A DNA stretch of 64,000 nt from Salirhabdus salicampi (GTDB lineage Bacteria; Bacillota; Bacilli; Bacillales; Alkalibacillaceae). The notes under the pieces are model-generated. The model did not search any database and was not told the DNA's origin. It saw only the letters and a list, made by a program, of their open reading frames with translations. This document shows positions 36,902 to 46,364 of the stretch, one piece after another. The stretch lies in NCBI RefSeq assembly GCF_024259515.1, contig NZ_JANBWE010000001.1, positions 62,001 through 126,000 of the forward strand, read 5' to 3'. How positions within the stretch are numbered: position 1 is the first letter of the stretch; each line of letters starts with the position of its first letter. The translations under genes and the position numbers were made by a program.

Positions 36902-37912
36902 ATGAGTCAATTTAATTTACAAGCAGGAGTTTCAAGAAAAAGGCAGTGGATAACGTATGCTATCGGCATAATGTTACTAATGTTAAGTCTATTATCCAGT
37001 ATAAGTGTCGGAGCTTATCAAATCGATTTTGCATCTGTCATCGCATCTTTTTTTACGGATGAAACGACACAAGGGACTTTAATTATACATGATGTACGAT
37101 TACCACGTGCTGTTATTGGAATGATTATCGGGATGAACTTAGCCATAGCCGGCGCTATTATGCAGTCAATTACGAAAAATCCTCTCGCATCCCCGCAAAT
37201 TTTTGGCGTGAATGCAGGGGCTTCGTTAATGATTGTGATTGTAGCAATTCTTCTTCCAAACTTTTCTCAGTCATGGCTTATTTATTTTGCCTTTTTAGGG
37301 GCGGCCGTTGGAGGGTTTATCGTTTATTCCATGGCTTCTTATGGGGGAATGACTCCAGTAAAGTTAGCCTTAGCTGGGATTACCGTTCATCTATTCTTAA
37401 CCTCGATTATTGAGGGGATGATCATATTTCACGAACATTCAACAGAGGATGTTTTATTTTGGTTAGCCGGTTCATTAAGCGGTCGTGATTGGGATCACGT
37501 ACAAATGATTCTTCCCTGGACTCTTATCGGGATTATTGGCGCAATGTTCCTATCTAAGTCGTTTACGTTATTATCGCTAGGAGATGATGTAGCGAAAGGA
37601 TTAGGTCAAAAAATCGCGTTCATACGAATTGCTTCTGCCATTATCGTCATCATTTTGGCTGGATCGTCTGTTGCGGTAGCAGGTCCAATTGGGTTTATCG
37701 GGCTAATGATTCCCCATATTGCCCGGAAGTTAGTTGGTGTTGACTATCGTCACGTCATTCCATGTTCAGCATTACTTGGTGCAGTTTTATTAGTAGGTGC
37801 AGACGTACTATCCCGTTTTATCTCATTTCCATCAGAGTCACCAGTAGGTATCGTTACAGCTTTAATTGGCGGGCCATTCTTTTTATATTTAGCTAGAAGA
37901 GAAGGTAGGTGA
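36902..37912 (+). CDS. yfmD: Iron-siderophore ABC transporter permease (FecCD family)
   Basis: This 336-residue protein has about ten membrane helices and the FecCD hallmarks: RLPRAVIGMIIGMNLAIAGAIMQSITKNPLASPQIFGVNAGA near the N terminus and GPIGFIGLMIPHIARKLVGVDYRHVIP, which contains the cytoplasmic coupling segment for the ATPase. It is the first of two permease subunits that form a heterodimer. The neighbour order SBP-permease-permease equals yfmCDE of B. subtilis; the symbol rests on that order. Confidence 0.88.
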   Translation: MSQFNLQAGVSRKRQWITYAIGIMLLMLSLLSSISVGAYQIDFASVIASFFTDETTQGTLIIHDVRLPRAVIGMIIGMNLAIAGAIMQSITKNPLASPQIFGVNAGASLMIVIVAILLPNFSQSWLIYFAFLGAAVGGFIVYSMASYGGMTPVKLALAGITVHLFLTSIIEGMIIFHEHSTEDVLFWLAGSLSGRDWDHVQMILPWTLIGIIGAMFLSKSFTLLSLGDDVAKGLGQKIAFIRIASAIIVIILAGSSVAVAGPIGFIGLMIPHIARKLVGVDYRHVIPCSALLGAVLLVGADVLSRFISFPSESPVGIVTALIGGPFFLYLARREGR

Positions 37913-37913
37913 A

Positions 37914-38906
37914 ATGAACATGTCCAAGCATAAGAAACCATTGTTGTTACTAGCGATTTTATTCATTGTTACATTGTTCACGTTCATTATTACAGCTGGA
38001 ATTGGGACTGTATTCATTTCACCTATAACTGTTATTCAGTCTCTTATTGGTTTAGATATACAATATGGAGCGATTTTAGAAAAATATCGTTTTCCCCGTG
38101 CGGTTTTAGCCTTATTAGTAGGTGCAGGACTCGGCGTGTCTGGGGCGATCTTACAAGGTGTTATTCGGAATCCTTTAGCTTCTCCTGATGTAATTGGTAT
38201 AACGAAAGGAGCCGGTTTGGCGGCAGTTATAACCATTATTCTTTTTCCACAATCACCAACATTCGCTTTGCCATTGGCAGCATTTTTAGGTGCAGGACTC
38301 GTAACAGTCTTCCTTTATCTTATTGCTTATAAAAAAGGCGTAAAGCCTTCTACCTTAGCTCTTGTAGGAATCGCTCTAGGAGCCGTTTGTCAGGCTGGGA
38401 TTCAATTTTTTATGGTAAAATACCCAGTCGAAGTGAATGCAGCGCTAGTTTGGTTAACAGGGAGTTTATGGGGGAACAATTGGAATGATGTGTACTTATT
38501 ATTACCTTTTGTCATTGTTTTTGTACCAATTAGTATTATTGTTGCAGTGAAATTAGACGTTTTAGCATTAGGTGATGAAGTTGCGCAAGGCTTAGGTGAG
38601 CATGTTAGAGTGACAAGAATGATGTTACTTTTTATTGCGGTTGCACTAGCAGGAGCGAGTGTAGCAGTCGTCGGATCATTAGGTTTTATCGGGCTCATTG
38701 CCCCACATATAGCCCGACAACTTGTCGGAAATCGCCACCAATATTTATTGCCAACCTCTGCTTTTACTGGCATGATTCTCGTCTTAATTGCTGATGCTTT
38801 AGGAAGGGGAATTGCTCCACCTGTAGAAGTTCCAGCAGGAATTTTTACTGCTGTTATTGGGGCACCCTATTTTTTATATTTGTTACGTAAATTAAACGCA
38901 AACTAA
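37914..38906 (+). CDS. yfmE: Iron-siderophore ABC transporter permease (FecCD family)
   Basis: This 330-residue second FecCD subunit begins one nucleotide after the first permease's stop, with AGGTAGGTG before the ATG. Conserved features are KYRFPRAVLALLVGAGLGVSGAILQGVIRNPLASPDVIG and GSLGFIGLIAPHIARQLVGNRHQYLLP. Together with the previous protein it forms the membrane channel. No ATPase gene follows: the next gene is a nucleoside transporter. An ATPase encoded elsewhere (YusV/FhuC-like) must energise the system. Confidence 0.88.
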   Translation: MNMSKHKKPLLLLAILFIVTLFTFIITAGIGTVFISPITVIQSLIGLDIQYGAILEKYRFPRAVLALLVGAGLGVSGAILQGVIRNPLASPDVIGITKGAGLAAVITIILFPQSPTFALPLAAFLGAGLVTVFLYLIAYKKGVKPSTLALVGIALGAVCQAGIQFFMVKYPVEVNAALVWLTGSLWGNNWNDVYLLLPFVIVFVPISIIVAVKLDVLALGDEVAQGLGEHVRVTRMMLLFIAVALAGASVAVVGSLGFIGLIAPHIARQLVGNRHQYLLPTSAFTGMILVLIADALGRGIAPPVEVPAGIFTAVIGAPYFLYLLRKLNAN

Positions 38907-38981
38907 ACTGGATGAAACAAAAAAAGAACGCAAATAATAGAGATAAATAATTTTGTGTATAGTTGTAGGAGGCACCTAGAA

Positions 38982-40172
38982 ATGGACATCATATTAGGTC
39001 TAGTTGGGATTTTCGTTGTATTATTACTTGCTTATTTTATGTCAAATAATAAAAGTGAAATCAATTTAAAAGGTATTCTCATTATGATAGCCCTACAATT
39101 CGTTATAGCTTGGCTAATGTTGAGTACAAATGTTGGTCGGTTCGTACTTGAGCGAATTGCTGCAGGGTTTAATAAACTGATTGAATTTGGTTCAATTGGA
39201 GTCGACTTTATTTTAGGTGGAGTTGCACGTGGGGAAGGTGGACATGTTTTTTTCTTTGATGTACTTTTACTTATCATCTTCTTTTCTGCAATCTTATCTG
39301 TGTTAACATACATGCGGATTTTACCCACTATTATTAAGTATATTGGAGGATTCTTGTCCAAGGTAACAGGGCTGCCGAGAGTTGAATCGTTTAACGCGGT
39401 TAACAGTATCTTTTTCGGACAATCTGAGGCATTAGTTGCGATTAAATCACAGTTCCATTATTTAAACCGGAACAGACTATATATTGTGAGTGCATCCGCA
39501 ATGGGATCCGTATCAGCTTCCATTGTAGGGGCATATATGCAAATGATTCCACCTGAATATGTATTAGTTGCTTTACCGTTAAACATGTTTAGTGCCCTTA
39601 TCATTGCTTCCATTGTAGCTCCAGTAAATGTGAGTAAGGAAGACGATAAAGTAGATGTTAAAAATGTGACCCAGTCACGAAGTATATTTGAGGCCTTGGC
39701 AAACGGTGCACTAGATGGTGGAAAAATTGCACTTATTGTTGCAACAATGTTAGTTGCATTCATTGCTGCATTAGAGCTTGTAAACTGGATTATTCAACTC
39801 ATTTTCGTTGGTGTAACATTAGAACAAATACTAGGATACGTATTAGCACCACTTGCGTTCTTAATGGGAATTGCGCCAGATGAATTAGTTCGGGCTGGTG
39901 GAATTATGGGAACGAAAATTGTAACAAACGAATTTGTTGCGATGTTAGAATTCCAAAGCATAATCCCCGACATGTCTGAAAAAACAGTAGGTATTGTGTC
40001 TGTATTCTTAACTAGCTTTGCAAACTTCTCGTCCATCGGAATCATTGCCGGAACTGTACAAGCAATTGATTCTGAGAAAGCAGCAAGTGTATCAAAATTC
40101 GGTATGAAATTGTTAATAGGAGCAACTTTAGCATCAATCTTATCCGCAACTGTTGTTGGAGTATTCCTATAA
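38982..40172 (+). CDS. NupC family concentrative nucleoside transporter
   Basis: The start is ATG 38982 behind AGGAGG, giving 396 residues with eight to ten membrane helices. CNT family motifs are visible: SIFFGQSEALVAIKSQ with the nucleoside-binding Gln/Ser/Glu, TGLPRVESFNAVNSI, and LTSFANFSSIGIIAG. These transporters import nucleosides with Na+ or H+. The substrate range cannot be told. The gene is isolated between the iron operon and a terminator; no purine riboswitch is visible upstream. Confidence 0.93.
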   Translation: MDIILGLVGIFVVLLLAYFMSNNKSEINLKGILIMIALQFVIAWLMLSTNVGRFVLERIAAGFNKLIEFGSIGVDFILGGVARGEGGHVFFFDVLLLIIFFSAILSVLTYMRILPTIIKYIGGFLSKVTGLPRVESFNAVNSIFFGQSEALVAIKSQFHYLNRNRLYIVSASAMGSVSASIVGAYMQMIPPEYVLVALPLNMFSALIIASIVAPVNVSKEDDKVDVKNVTQSRSIFEALANGALDGGKIALIVATMLVAFIAALELVNWIIQLIFVGVTLEQILGYVLAPLAFLMGIAPDELVRAGGIMGTKIVTNEFVAMLEFQSIIPDMSEKTVGIVSVFLTSFANFSSIGIIAGTVQAIDSEKAASVSKFGMKLLIGATLASILSATVVGVFL

Positions 40173-40179
40173 AAAAAAG

Positions 40180-40202
40180 CAGCCTCAATTGAGGCTGTTT
40201 TT
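40180..40202 (+). terminator. Terminator after the nucleoside transporter
   Basis: CAGCCTC/GAGGCTG arms, AATT loop, T5. Confidence 0.85.
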
Positions 40203-40217
40203 ATGTCCAATAAAAGA

Positions 40218-40244
40218 ATAATCCTTTTTTTGGAAACATATACT
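40218..40244 (+). promoter_or_regulatory. SigE-like promoter of asnO
   Basis: ATA (40218-40220), 16-nt spacer, CATATACT (40237-40244) against the SigE -10 consensus CATACANT. Inferred; asnO of B. subtilis is made early in sporulation. Confidence 0.45.
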
Positions 40245-40333
40245 TTTATATTGCTATGAGAAAGTCATATCCATCAAAATTTCGCATAGAATGGGCACAC
40301 AAGGGTTTAAATGACATAAAGGGGTGGACATCA

Positions 40334-42178
40334 TTGTGTGGAATTACAGGATGGATAGACTGGCAACAAGACGTTCGCACTAAGACGGACTCTTTACAGA
40401 AGATGACAAAGACTTTAACAAAGAGGGGCCCAGATGACTACGGTATTTGGATGAATCAACATGTTGCATTCGGGCACACTCGACTGGCAGTTGTGGACTT
40501 AGAAGGCGGTAAACAACCGATGACAAAGGTTGTGAAGGATTATTCTTATACCCTTGTATATAACGGAGAATTGTATAACACGGAAGAGTTACGCCGGGAG
40601 TTAATGAAACGAGGTCATCGATTCAAAACAACATCTGATACTGAAGTACTCCTTTCAAGTTATATTGAATGGCATGAGGAATGTGTACATCGGTTAAATG
40701 GTATATATGCATTTGGCATCTGGGATGAACAACGTCAAGCATTATTCATGGCACGAGATCGACTAGGGGTAAAGCCTTTATTTTACTCACATCAAAATGA
40801 ACAATTTATATTTGGTTCTGAATTAAAAGCAATTTTAGCTCATCCGAATATGAAAAGTGAAGTTGATAGGGCTGGGTTGGCGGAAGTGTTTGGGTTAGGA
40901 CCTTCACGTACTCCAGGTACAGGTATCTTTAAAGGGATAGATGAGTTAAGACCGGGCCACGCATTAACATTTACAAAAGATGGGTTAAACGTATGGCGCT
41001 ATTGGAATGTTCAAAGTAAAGAACATAAGGAGTCTGTTGATGAAACGGCAGAGCAAGTACGTGACATATTTGTCGACGCAGTAGAACGACAACTCGTTGC
41101 AGATGTTCCTGTATCAACGTTTTTATCAGGTGGATTAGATTCAAGTGCGATAACGGCTATAGCTTCAAATTACTTCACTGAAAGAGGCGAAGATCCGCTT
41201 ACGACTTTTTCGATTGATTACACTGACAACGAAAAGTATTTTCAAGAAAGTACTTTTCAGCCGTCAAGTGATGCGCCATGGATTCAATTTATGGCTAAGC
41301 ATTTTTCCACAAACCATTACGATGAAGTGATTAGCGGGACGGAATTGGCTGACTTATTGAAAGAGGCTGTTATTTTACGTGACCAGCCTGGTATGGCTGA
41401 TATCGATTCCTCTTTACTTTGGTTTTGTCGCAAAATAAAGCAATTTAGTACAGTAAGTTTATCAGGAGAATGTGCCGACGAAATCTTTGGTGGATACCCA
41501 TGGTTTCACAAACCAGAATCATCTGGAGATAGTTTTCCTTGGGTACGTTCCTTAGAGTCCCGGATAGACTTGCTTGAACCAGATTGGAGAAAGAAGCTGA
41601 AGTTGAAGGAATATGTTTATTCACGATACGAGGAAACGATAAATGAAACCCCTCGACTTGACGGGGAGAGCAAACAAGATGCCAAGCGTAGAGAATTATT
41701 CTACTTAAACATGCAATGGTTTATGGCACAATTACTAGATCGAAAAGACCGAATGAGTATGGGCGCGAGTTTAGAAGTTCGCGTTCCTTATGCAGATCAT
41801 CGCTTAGTAGAGTATGTATGGAATATCCCGTGGGAAATGAAGATGTTTGAAGGTAGAGAGAAGGGAATTTTGCGAAAAGCGTTAGAGTCTATTCTGCCTC
41901 ATGAAATTTTATATCGGAAAAAAAGTCCTTATCCGAAAACCTATCAACCTGAATATACTGCTGCTGTTGTCAAATGGATGAATGACATTTTAGCTGATAA
42001 GCATTCTCCTATTTTTCAATTCATTCGGAAAGAGAAGGTTGAAAGGTTAGTGGCAACCGAAGGAAAAGAGTTTAAAGATCCATGGTTTGGTCAGTTAATG
42101 ACGGGCCCACAGTTAATTGCCCACTTATGTCAAATTGATTATTGGTTAAGAACATACAATGTAACCGTTGTTGAATGA
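40334..42178 (+). CDS. asnO: Asparagine synthetase (glutamine-hydrolysing), AsnO type
   Basis: TTG 40334 follows AAAGGGGTGG and makes Cys the second residue (MCGITGW), the nucleophile of the class II glutamine amidotransferase domain after Met removal; the in-frame ATG at 40256 would bury it. The 614 residues equal B. subtilis AsnO. The synthetase domain carries the ATP pyrophosphatase loop STFLSGGLDSSAITA and ATP site LSGECADEIFGGYPW. The segment GLGPSRTPGTGIFKGI is characteristic of the AsnO rather than AsnB subgroup. It forms asparagine from aspartate, glutamine and ATP. In B. subtilis AsnO acts during sporulation. Confidence 0.93.
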   Translation: MCGITGWIDWQQDVRTKTDSLQKMTKTLTKRGPDDYGIWMNQHVAFGHTRLAVVDLEGGKQPMTKVVKDYSYTLVYNGELYNTEELRRELMKRGHRFKTTSDTEVLLSSYIEWHEECVHRLNGIYAFGIWDEQRQALFMARDRLGVKPLFYSHQNEQFIFGSELKAILAHPNMKSEVDRAGLAEVFGLGPSRTPGTGIFKGIDELRPGHALTFTKDGLNVWRYWNVQSKEHKESVDETAEQVRDIFVDAVERQLVADVPVSTFLSGGLDSSAITAIASNYFTERGEDPLTTFSIDYTDNEKYFQESTFQPSSDAPWIQFMAKHFSTNHYDEVISGTELADLLKEAVILRDQPGMADIDSSLLWFCRKIKQFSTVSLSGECADEIFGGYPWFHKPESSGDSFPWVRSLESRIDLLEPDWRKKLKLKEYVYSRYEETINETPRLDGESKQDAKRRELFYLNMQWFMAQLLDRKDRMSMGASLEVRVPYADHRLVEYVWNIPWEMKMFEGREKGILRKALESILPHEILYRKKSPYPKTYQPEYTAAVVKWMNDILADKHSPIFQFIRKEKVERLVATEGKEFKDPWFGQLMTGPQLIAHLCQIDYWLRTYNVTVVE

Positions 42179-42182
42179 TAAG

Positions 42183-42214
42183 AATCCCCCGTCGATCTAC
42201 CGATGGGGGATTTT
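42183..42214. terminator. Bidirectional terminator between asnO and the MATE gene
   Basis: AATCCCCCGTCG/CGATGGGGGATT arms (one G-T pair), 6-nt loop. Confidence 0.82.
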
Positions 42215-42227
42215 GTGAGTGTCATTA

Positions 42228-43583
42228 TCATGCTGAAAGTTTTTGTTCGTTATCTTGTACGTGTAGAAGTCTAAACAATAACGTTATCGCTCCTGCGGCA
42301 AGACCTGTAATTAAACCAATCCAGTAACCAAACGGTCCAAGTGAAGTATAGTTTGCCATAATGTAACCGGTTGGTAAGCCGATAATCCAGTATGAGATAA
42401 AGGCCATAACCGATGTAATATTTACATCCTTGTATCCCCTTAACGCTCCTTGTATAGGAGCACCGAATGCATCGGAGAGCTGGAAGAAGATTGCGTAAAT
42501 TAAAAACTGTTTTGTTAACACGATCACTTCAGGATGATTGGAATATAATTTAGCAATTTGATCGTCGAATAAATACATGAATAAGCTACCAATAATGGCT
42601 AAACCGATCGCTGTTATGATTCCTATTAAACTATATTGTTTCGCATCTTTAAAACGTTTCGCCCCCACTTCAAACCCGACTGCAATCGTTAAAGCCATGG
42701 ATATACTTAATGGCCCCATGTATAACATTGATTGAAAGTTCATCGCAGCTTGGTGGGCGGCAATTGTTGTTGTATCGTACACACTAATTAAAAGAGTCAC
42801 TGCTGCAAAGATGCTCGTTTCAAAAAAGATGGCAAATCCGATAGGAATACCAATTCTTAATTGTTCCCACCAAGCTTTTAATGATGGCATGCTCCAATAC
42901 AGAAAAATTTTATATGATGAAAATGGTAATAATCTTGCGATGACGAATAGGGAAATCAAGAGACAAACAAAATAGGTTAAAGCAGATGCAAGTCCTGCTC
43001 CAACCCCACCTAATGCAGGAACGCCGAGCTTTCCGAAAATAAAAATATAGTTAAATATAATATTAAGCGGTAGTGAGATGAGAATAATCATCATCGTGAT
43101 ACGAGTTTGGCCAAGTGCATCAATAAAACATCGCAATATATTAAAGATGAAAAGTGGGACAATCCCAATGCTTAGAGCTGCTAAATAATATTTTGCAATA
43201 TATTGTACGTCCTGTTCTAAATTCATCATATTTAATACAGCATCTAATAAAAAGAGCCCAATTAGGAAAATAAAGATGGCAATGGCTATCGATAGGTAAA
43301 TTCCTTGGCGGACCACTTCACCTATTCGTTTCTTTTCGCCACTACCTAACATTTGGGCAACGATTGGTGATAAGGCTAGTAAGACCCCGTTGACACCAGT
43401 GAAAATGGGTAGCCACAAACTTGAACCAATTGCCACTCCGGCAAGGTCAACAGGCCCGGAACGACCGGACATAATCGTATCAAAAAAATTCATCGCAAAT
43501 ATGCCAATTTGCGTTATAAGTATTGGGAATAAAATGGCCAAAAAAAGCTTTCCCTTATCTTTGTAGGTTTTTGCTTCGTACAT
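42228..43583 (-). CDS. MATE family multidrug/Na+ efflux protein
   Basis: This 451-residue protein has twelve predicted helices in two homologous halves and the NorM-type signature in both: MNFFDTIMSGRSGPVDLAGVAIGSSLW in the first and AAHQAAMNFQSMLYMGPLSISMALTIAVGFEVGAKRF in the second. It exports cationic drugs or metabolites in exchange for Na+ or H+. GGGAAGTG precedes the ATG. It is a single gene without a visible regulator; substrate unknown. Confidence 0.94.
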   Translation of the reverse strand: MYEAKTYKDKGKLFLAILFPILITQIGIFAMNFFDTIMSGRSGPVDLAGVAIGSSLWLPIFTGVNGVLLALSPIVAQMLGSGEKKRIGEVVRQGIYLSIAIAIFIFLIGLFLLDAVLNMMNLEQDVQYIAKYYLAALSIGIVPLFIFNILRCFIDALGQTRITMMIILISLPLNIIFNYIFIFGKLGVPALGGVGAGLASALTYFVCLLISLFVIARLLPFSSYKIFLYWSMPSLKAWWEQLRIGIPIGFAIFFETSIFAAVTLLISVYDTTTIAAHQAAMNFQSMLYMGPLSISMALTIAVGFEVGAKRFKDAKQYSLIGIITAIGLAIIGSLFMYLFDDQIAKLYSNHPEVIVLTKQFLIYAIFFQLSDAFGAPIQGALRGYKDVNITSVMAFISYWIIGLPTGYIMANYTSLGPFGYWIGLITGLAAGAITLLFRLLHVQDNEQKLSA

Positions 43584-43705
43584 AAAGCACTTCCCTTTCT
43601 GATGATTTTCTTTTACGATAAAAGGGATTCCATCATAAAATGGTACAGTAGCCCTTATTATAAAGGAACTTAGTCAATGTGAATAGAAAGGACGATACGA
43701 AATAT

Positions 43706-44770
43706 ATGAAACAAAAAACAATTGTATTTACAGGCGGTGGAACAGCGGGCCATGTCGTTGTCAATTTAGCATTAATTCCTGAATTTTTAAAAGACGGATG
43801 GACCGTTCATTACATTGGTTCACATAAAGGAATTGAAAGACAGTTAATTGAGCCTCTTGATCAAGTGACCTACCATTCCATATCAACAGGAAAGTTGCGT
43901 CGATACTTTGATAAGGAAAACTTTAAAGATCCTTTTCGAGTCGCAAAGGGAACATTACAAGCTATCAGGTTATTACGGAAATTAAAGCCTCAAGTCGTCT
44001 TCTCAAAAGGGGGATTTGTCGCAGTACCTGTCGTAACGGCTGCGAAGCTTTGTCGAATACCAGCTGTTATACACGAATCCGATTATACCCCTGGTTTGGC
44101 TAATAAATTAGCTTTCCCATTTGCGAAAAAAGTGTTAGCAACGTTTCCGGAAACGGTTAAGTATTTACCCGAAAAAAAAGCGGAATGGGTAGGTGCCGTT
44201 ATTCGAGATGAGCTTTTCCAAGGGAGTAGAACAAAAGGCTTTGAACGTTGCAAATTTAACAATCAAAAACCTGTCGTTCTTATTATGGGGGGAAGTTCAG
44301 GATCTCAAAAGTTAAATGATATTATTCGTAAAAATTTACCTCACTTGTTGAAGTCTTTTCAAATTATTCACATCTGCGGGATTGGAAAAGTAGATCAGTC
44401 GATTCAAGAAAAAGGCTACTGCCAGTTTGAATACGTAAAAGATGACCTAAAACATTTGTTTTCCGTGACTGACTTAGTTGTTTCTCGCGCAGGGGCAAAC
44501 TCCATCTTTGAATTTCTAGCATTACGTAAACCGATGCTCCTTATACCGTTATCAAGACAGGCTAGTCGTGGTGATCAAATTGTAAATGCTGAGTCCTTCA
44601 AAAAACAAGGATATGCCCGTGTCTTGGAAGAAGAAGAATTAACTGAAACTAATTTTATAAAAGAACTAGAGAACTTATGGAAAGAAAAAGATGACATCTT
44701 GACAAAAATGGAAAGTTTTAAAAGTGAAAAATCAAAAGAAAAAGTCATTGAAATTATTAAAAATGCGTAA
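43706..44770 (+). CDS. murG: MurG-like undecaprenyldiphospho-muramoylpentapeptide GlcNAc transferase
   Basis: The start is ATG 43706 with AAAGGA upstream, giving 354 residues. GT-B glycosyltransferase features of MurG are clear: the glycine loop TGGGTAGHV at the N terminus, FSKGGFVAVPVVTAAKLCRIPAVIHESD and the nucleotide-sugar site VVSRAGANSIFEFLALRKPMLLIPLS with the invariant Glu. MurG adds GlcNAc to lipid I to make lipid II. The gene lies outside a mur-fts cluster, so it is probably a second, specialised MurG rather than the housekeeping copy; many Bacillaceae carry such a copy. The GTG-started longer frame from 43679 has no ribosome site. Confidence 0.9.
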   Translation: MKQKTIVFTGGGTAGHVVVNLALIPEFLKDGWTVHYIGSHKGIERQLIEPLDQVTYHSISTGKLRRYFDKENFKDPFRVAKGTLQAIRLLRKLKPQVVFSKGGFVAVPVVTAAKLCRIPAVIHESDYTPGLANKLAFPFAKKVLATFPETVKYLPEKKAEWVGAVIRDELFQGSRTKGFERCKFNNQKPVVLIMGGSSGSQKLNDIIRKNLPHLLKSFQIIHICGIGKVDQSIQEKGYCQFEYVKDDLKHLFSVTDLVVSRAGANSIFEFLALRKPMLLIPLSRQASRGDQIVNAESFKKQGYARVLEEEELTETNFIKELENLWKEKDDILTKMESFKSEKSKEKVIEIIKNA

Positions 44771-44846
44771 TAAAATCTTGAAAACGTATAGAGGATTGTT
44801 AAACGAATGGGTTCGTTTTCGAGTACAAATCATGAAATAAATGAAA

Positions 44847-44880
44847 AGACCAAATCACTTACGATTTGGTCTATTCTTTT
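44847..44880 (+). terminator. Terminator after the murG-like gene
   Basis: AGACCAAATC/GATTTGGTCT arms, 6-nt loop, T-rich tail. Confidence 0.85.
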
Positions 44881-45036
44881 TCGTGTTTATATAAACGAGT
44901 ATAGACATTTTAATAGCACCATAATTAGCATAGTAGTGAAGAAATGAACTTAAGACTAACGTGGCAGGAATCTTGAAGAAGGTATTTGGAAGATAAATAA
45001 AGAAGATAAAAAAATATTCTTGCTTTAGGGGAGTGG

Positions 45037-45726
45037 ATGAATATTATCAAAGCTGTAATATTTGACTTAGATGGAACTTTATTAAATCGAGATGCATCAG
45101 TAAAGGTTTTTATTGAAAAACAATACATGAGATTCAATAAATGGATAAATCACGTACCAATAGAAAAATACACAACAAGATTTATAGAACTTGATAATAG
45201 GGGGTATGTTTGGAAGGATAAGGTTTATCAACAGTTAGTTGGTGAATTTGATATTACTGGTTTGACTTGGGAAGAGTTATTCCAAGACTATATTAGTCAA
45301 TTTCCAGAAAGCTGTGTTCCATTTCCTAACCTCATTAGTATGTTAGAAACATTAAGGGAAAATAATATTATTCTCGGAATGATTACTAATGGTAAAGGGC
45401 AGTTCCAAATGGATAATATTAAAGCTTTAGGTATTGAAAAATATTTTGAAACCATTCTTATATCCGAATGGGAAGGAATGAAAAAACCTGAATCTCAAAT
45501 ATTCCAAAGAGCCTTAGATACCCTTAATGTATTACCTTCGGAAAGTATATTTATTGGCGACCACCCAGAAAATGATGTACATGCTTCTCAAAATATAGGA
45601 ATGAAAGGTATATGGAAAAAAGATTATCAATGGGATAACGTTAAAGCAGATTTTATAGTGGAAGATTTGAAGGAGATACCTCTTATCGTAGAAAGGTTAA
45701 ACAATCAAAGTATAAAGTTTTATTAA
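45037..45726 (+). CDS. HAD superfamily hydrolase
   Basis: This 229-residue HAD phosphatase has motif I FDLDGTLLNRD (nucleophile Asp and acid Asp), motif II GMITNGK, motif III Lys in EWEGMKKPESQIF and motif IV IGDHPENDVHAS. The cap lies between motifs I and II, placing it in subfamily I, close to phosphoglycolate-phosphatase or haloacid dehalogenase relatives. AGGGGAG lies before the ATG. The gene is more AT-rich than its neighbours, which may indicate later acquisition. Substrate unknown. Confidence 0.9.
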   Translation: MNIIKAVIFDLDGTLLNRDASVKVFIEKQYMRFNKWINHVPIEKYTTRFIELDNRGYVWKDKVYQQLVGEFDITGLTWEELFQDYISQFPESCVPFPNLISMLETLRENNIILGMITNGKGQFQMDNIKALGIEKYFETILISEWEGMKKPESQIFQRALDTLNVLPSESIFIGDHPENDVHASQNIGMKGIWKKDYQWDNVKADFIVEDLKEIPLIVERLNNQSIKFY

Positions 45727-45747
45727 GCTAACGGGGACTGTAATTTT

Positions 45748-45831
45748 ATGAATTTATTATTCTATTATTCTAATGTGACAGAAGAGTTTAATCAGGAAGA
45801 GAAGATTGACTACTATTATTCCAGATCATAA
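45748..45831 (+). other. Weak 27-codon ORF after the HAD gene
   Basis: The frame MNLLFYYSNVTEEF... follows the HAD gene on the same strand with only a weak GGGG upstream. I see no family resemblance. It is listed because it is the only candidate in the 204-bp gap. Confidence 0.2.
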
Positions 45832-45930
45832 GGTTTTAGAAAAAACAAAGATGATATGTAGTACTTATTTCAAATTTGAAAATATATCCTTTATAATATG
45901 ACTATAAGATAACATATTGGAGTGTAGAAT

Positions 45931-46296
45931 ATGGGGGCAATCGTTTGCCATTACTGCTATAAACCAATTCGTGATCGGGATGAATTAATAACTGCCTCGA
46001 GTTGGTTTAGAGTGAAAAGTTTTCATTACGTCTGTTTTCAAAAAGTTGAAGAGGAAACCACTTCCCGCCGAAGTATGTGGACACCGTTAAATGGGGTTCC
46101 AGGAACGATTTCCGTTGTTGTTATGACAGCTTTATCATTTTGGATGCTTTTAACAAATACGTTGAATCAGTTAGGGGATTTAATTGGAATACTAGCAATT
46201 TACCCTTTATTACTTAGAATTGTGTCTATATTTAAATATGAAATACACCTACCTAAGTTTGTTCCTAACAAGAAAGATATTCATCGTAACGACTAG
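45931..46296 (+). CDS. Zinc-ribbon membrane protein of unknown function
   Basis: This 121-residue protein starts with a metal-binding module: CHYC near residue 6 and HYVC near residue 35, with a RDRDELI segment between, a LIM- or treble-clef-like arrangement (C-x2-C...H-x2-C). Residues about 60-110 form two membrane helices separated by a short turn, followed by a basic tail. The zinc module would face the cytoplasm. A TTGGAG site precedes the ATG. I do not recognise a characterised family. Confidence 0.72.
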   Translation: MGAIVCHYCYKPIRDRDELITASSWFRVKSFHYVCFQKVEEETTSRRSMWTPLNGVPGTISVVVMTALSFWMLLTNTLNQLGDLIGILAIYPLLLRIVSIFKYEIHLPKFVPNKKDIHRND

Positions 46297-46364
46297 AAGG
46301 TAAACACATTTCTGTTTCCATCTGAAAACTATTTAGGTGAGAAAAAAATAAAGGAGTGGATCTT

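Noticed and set aside
38036-40210. Long antisense frames opposite the FecCD permeases and the nucleoside transporter
   Set aside because: Antisense frames opposite hydrophobic proteins are often open by codon bias; they show no ribosome sites or protein-like features.
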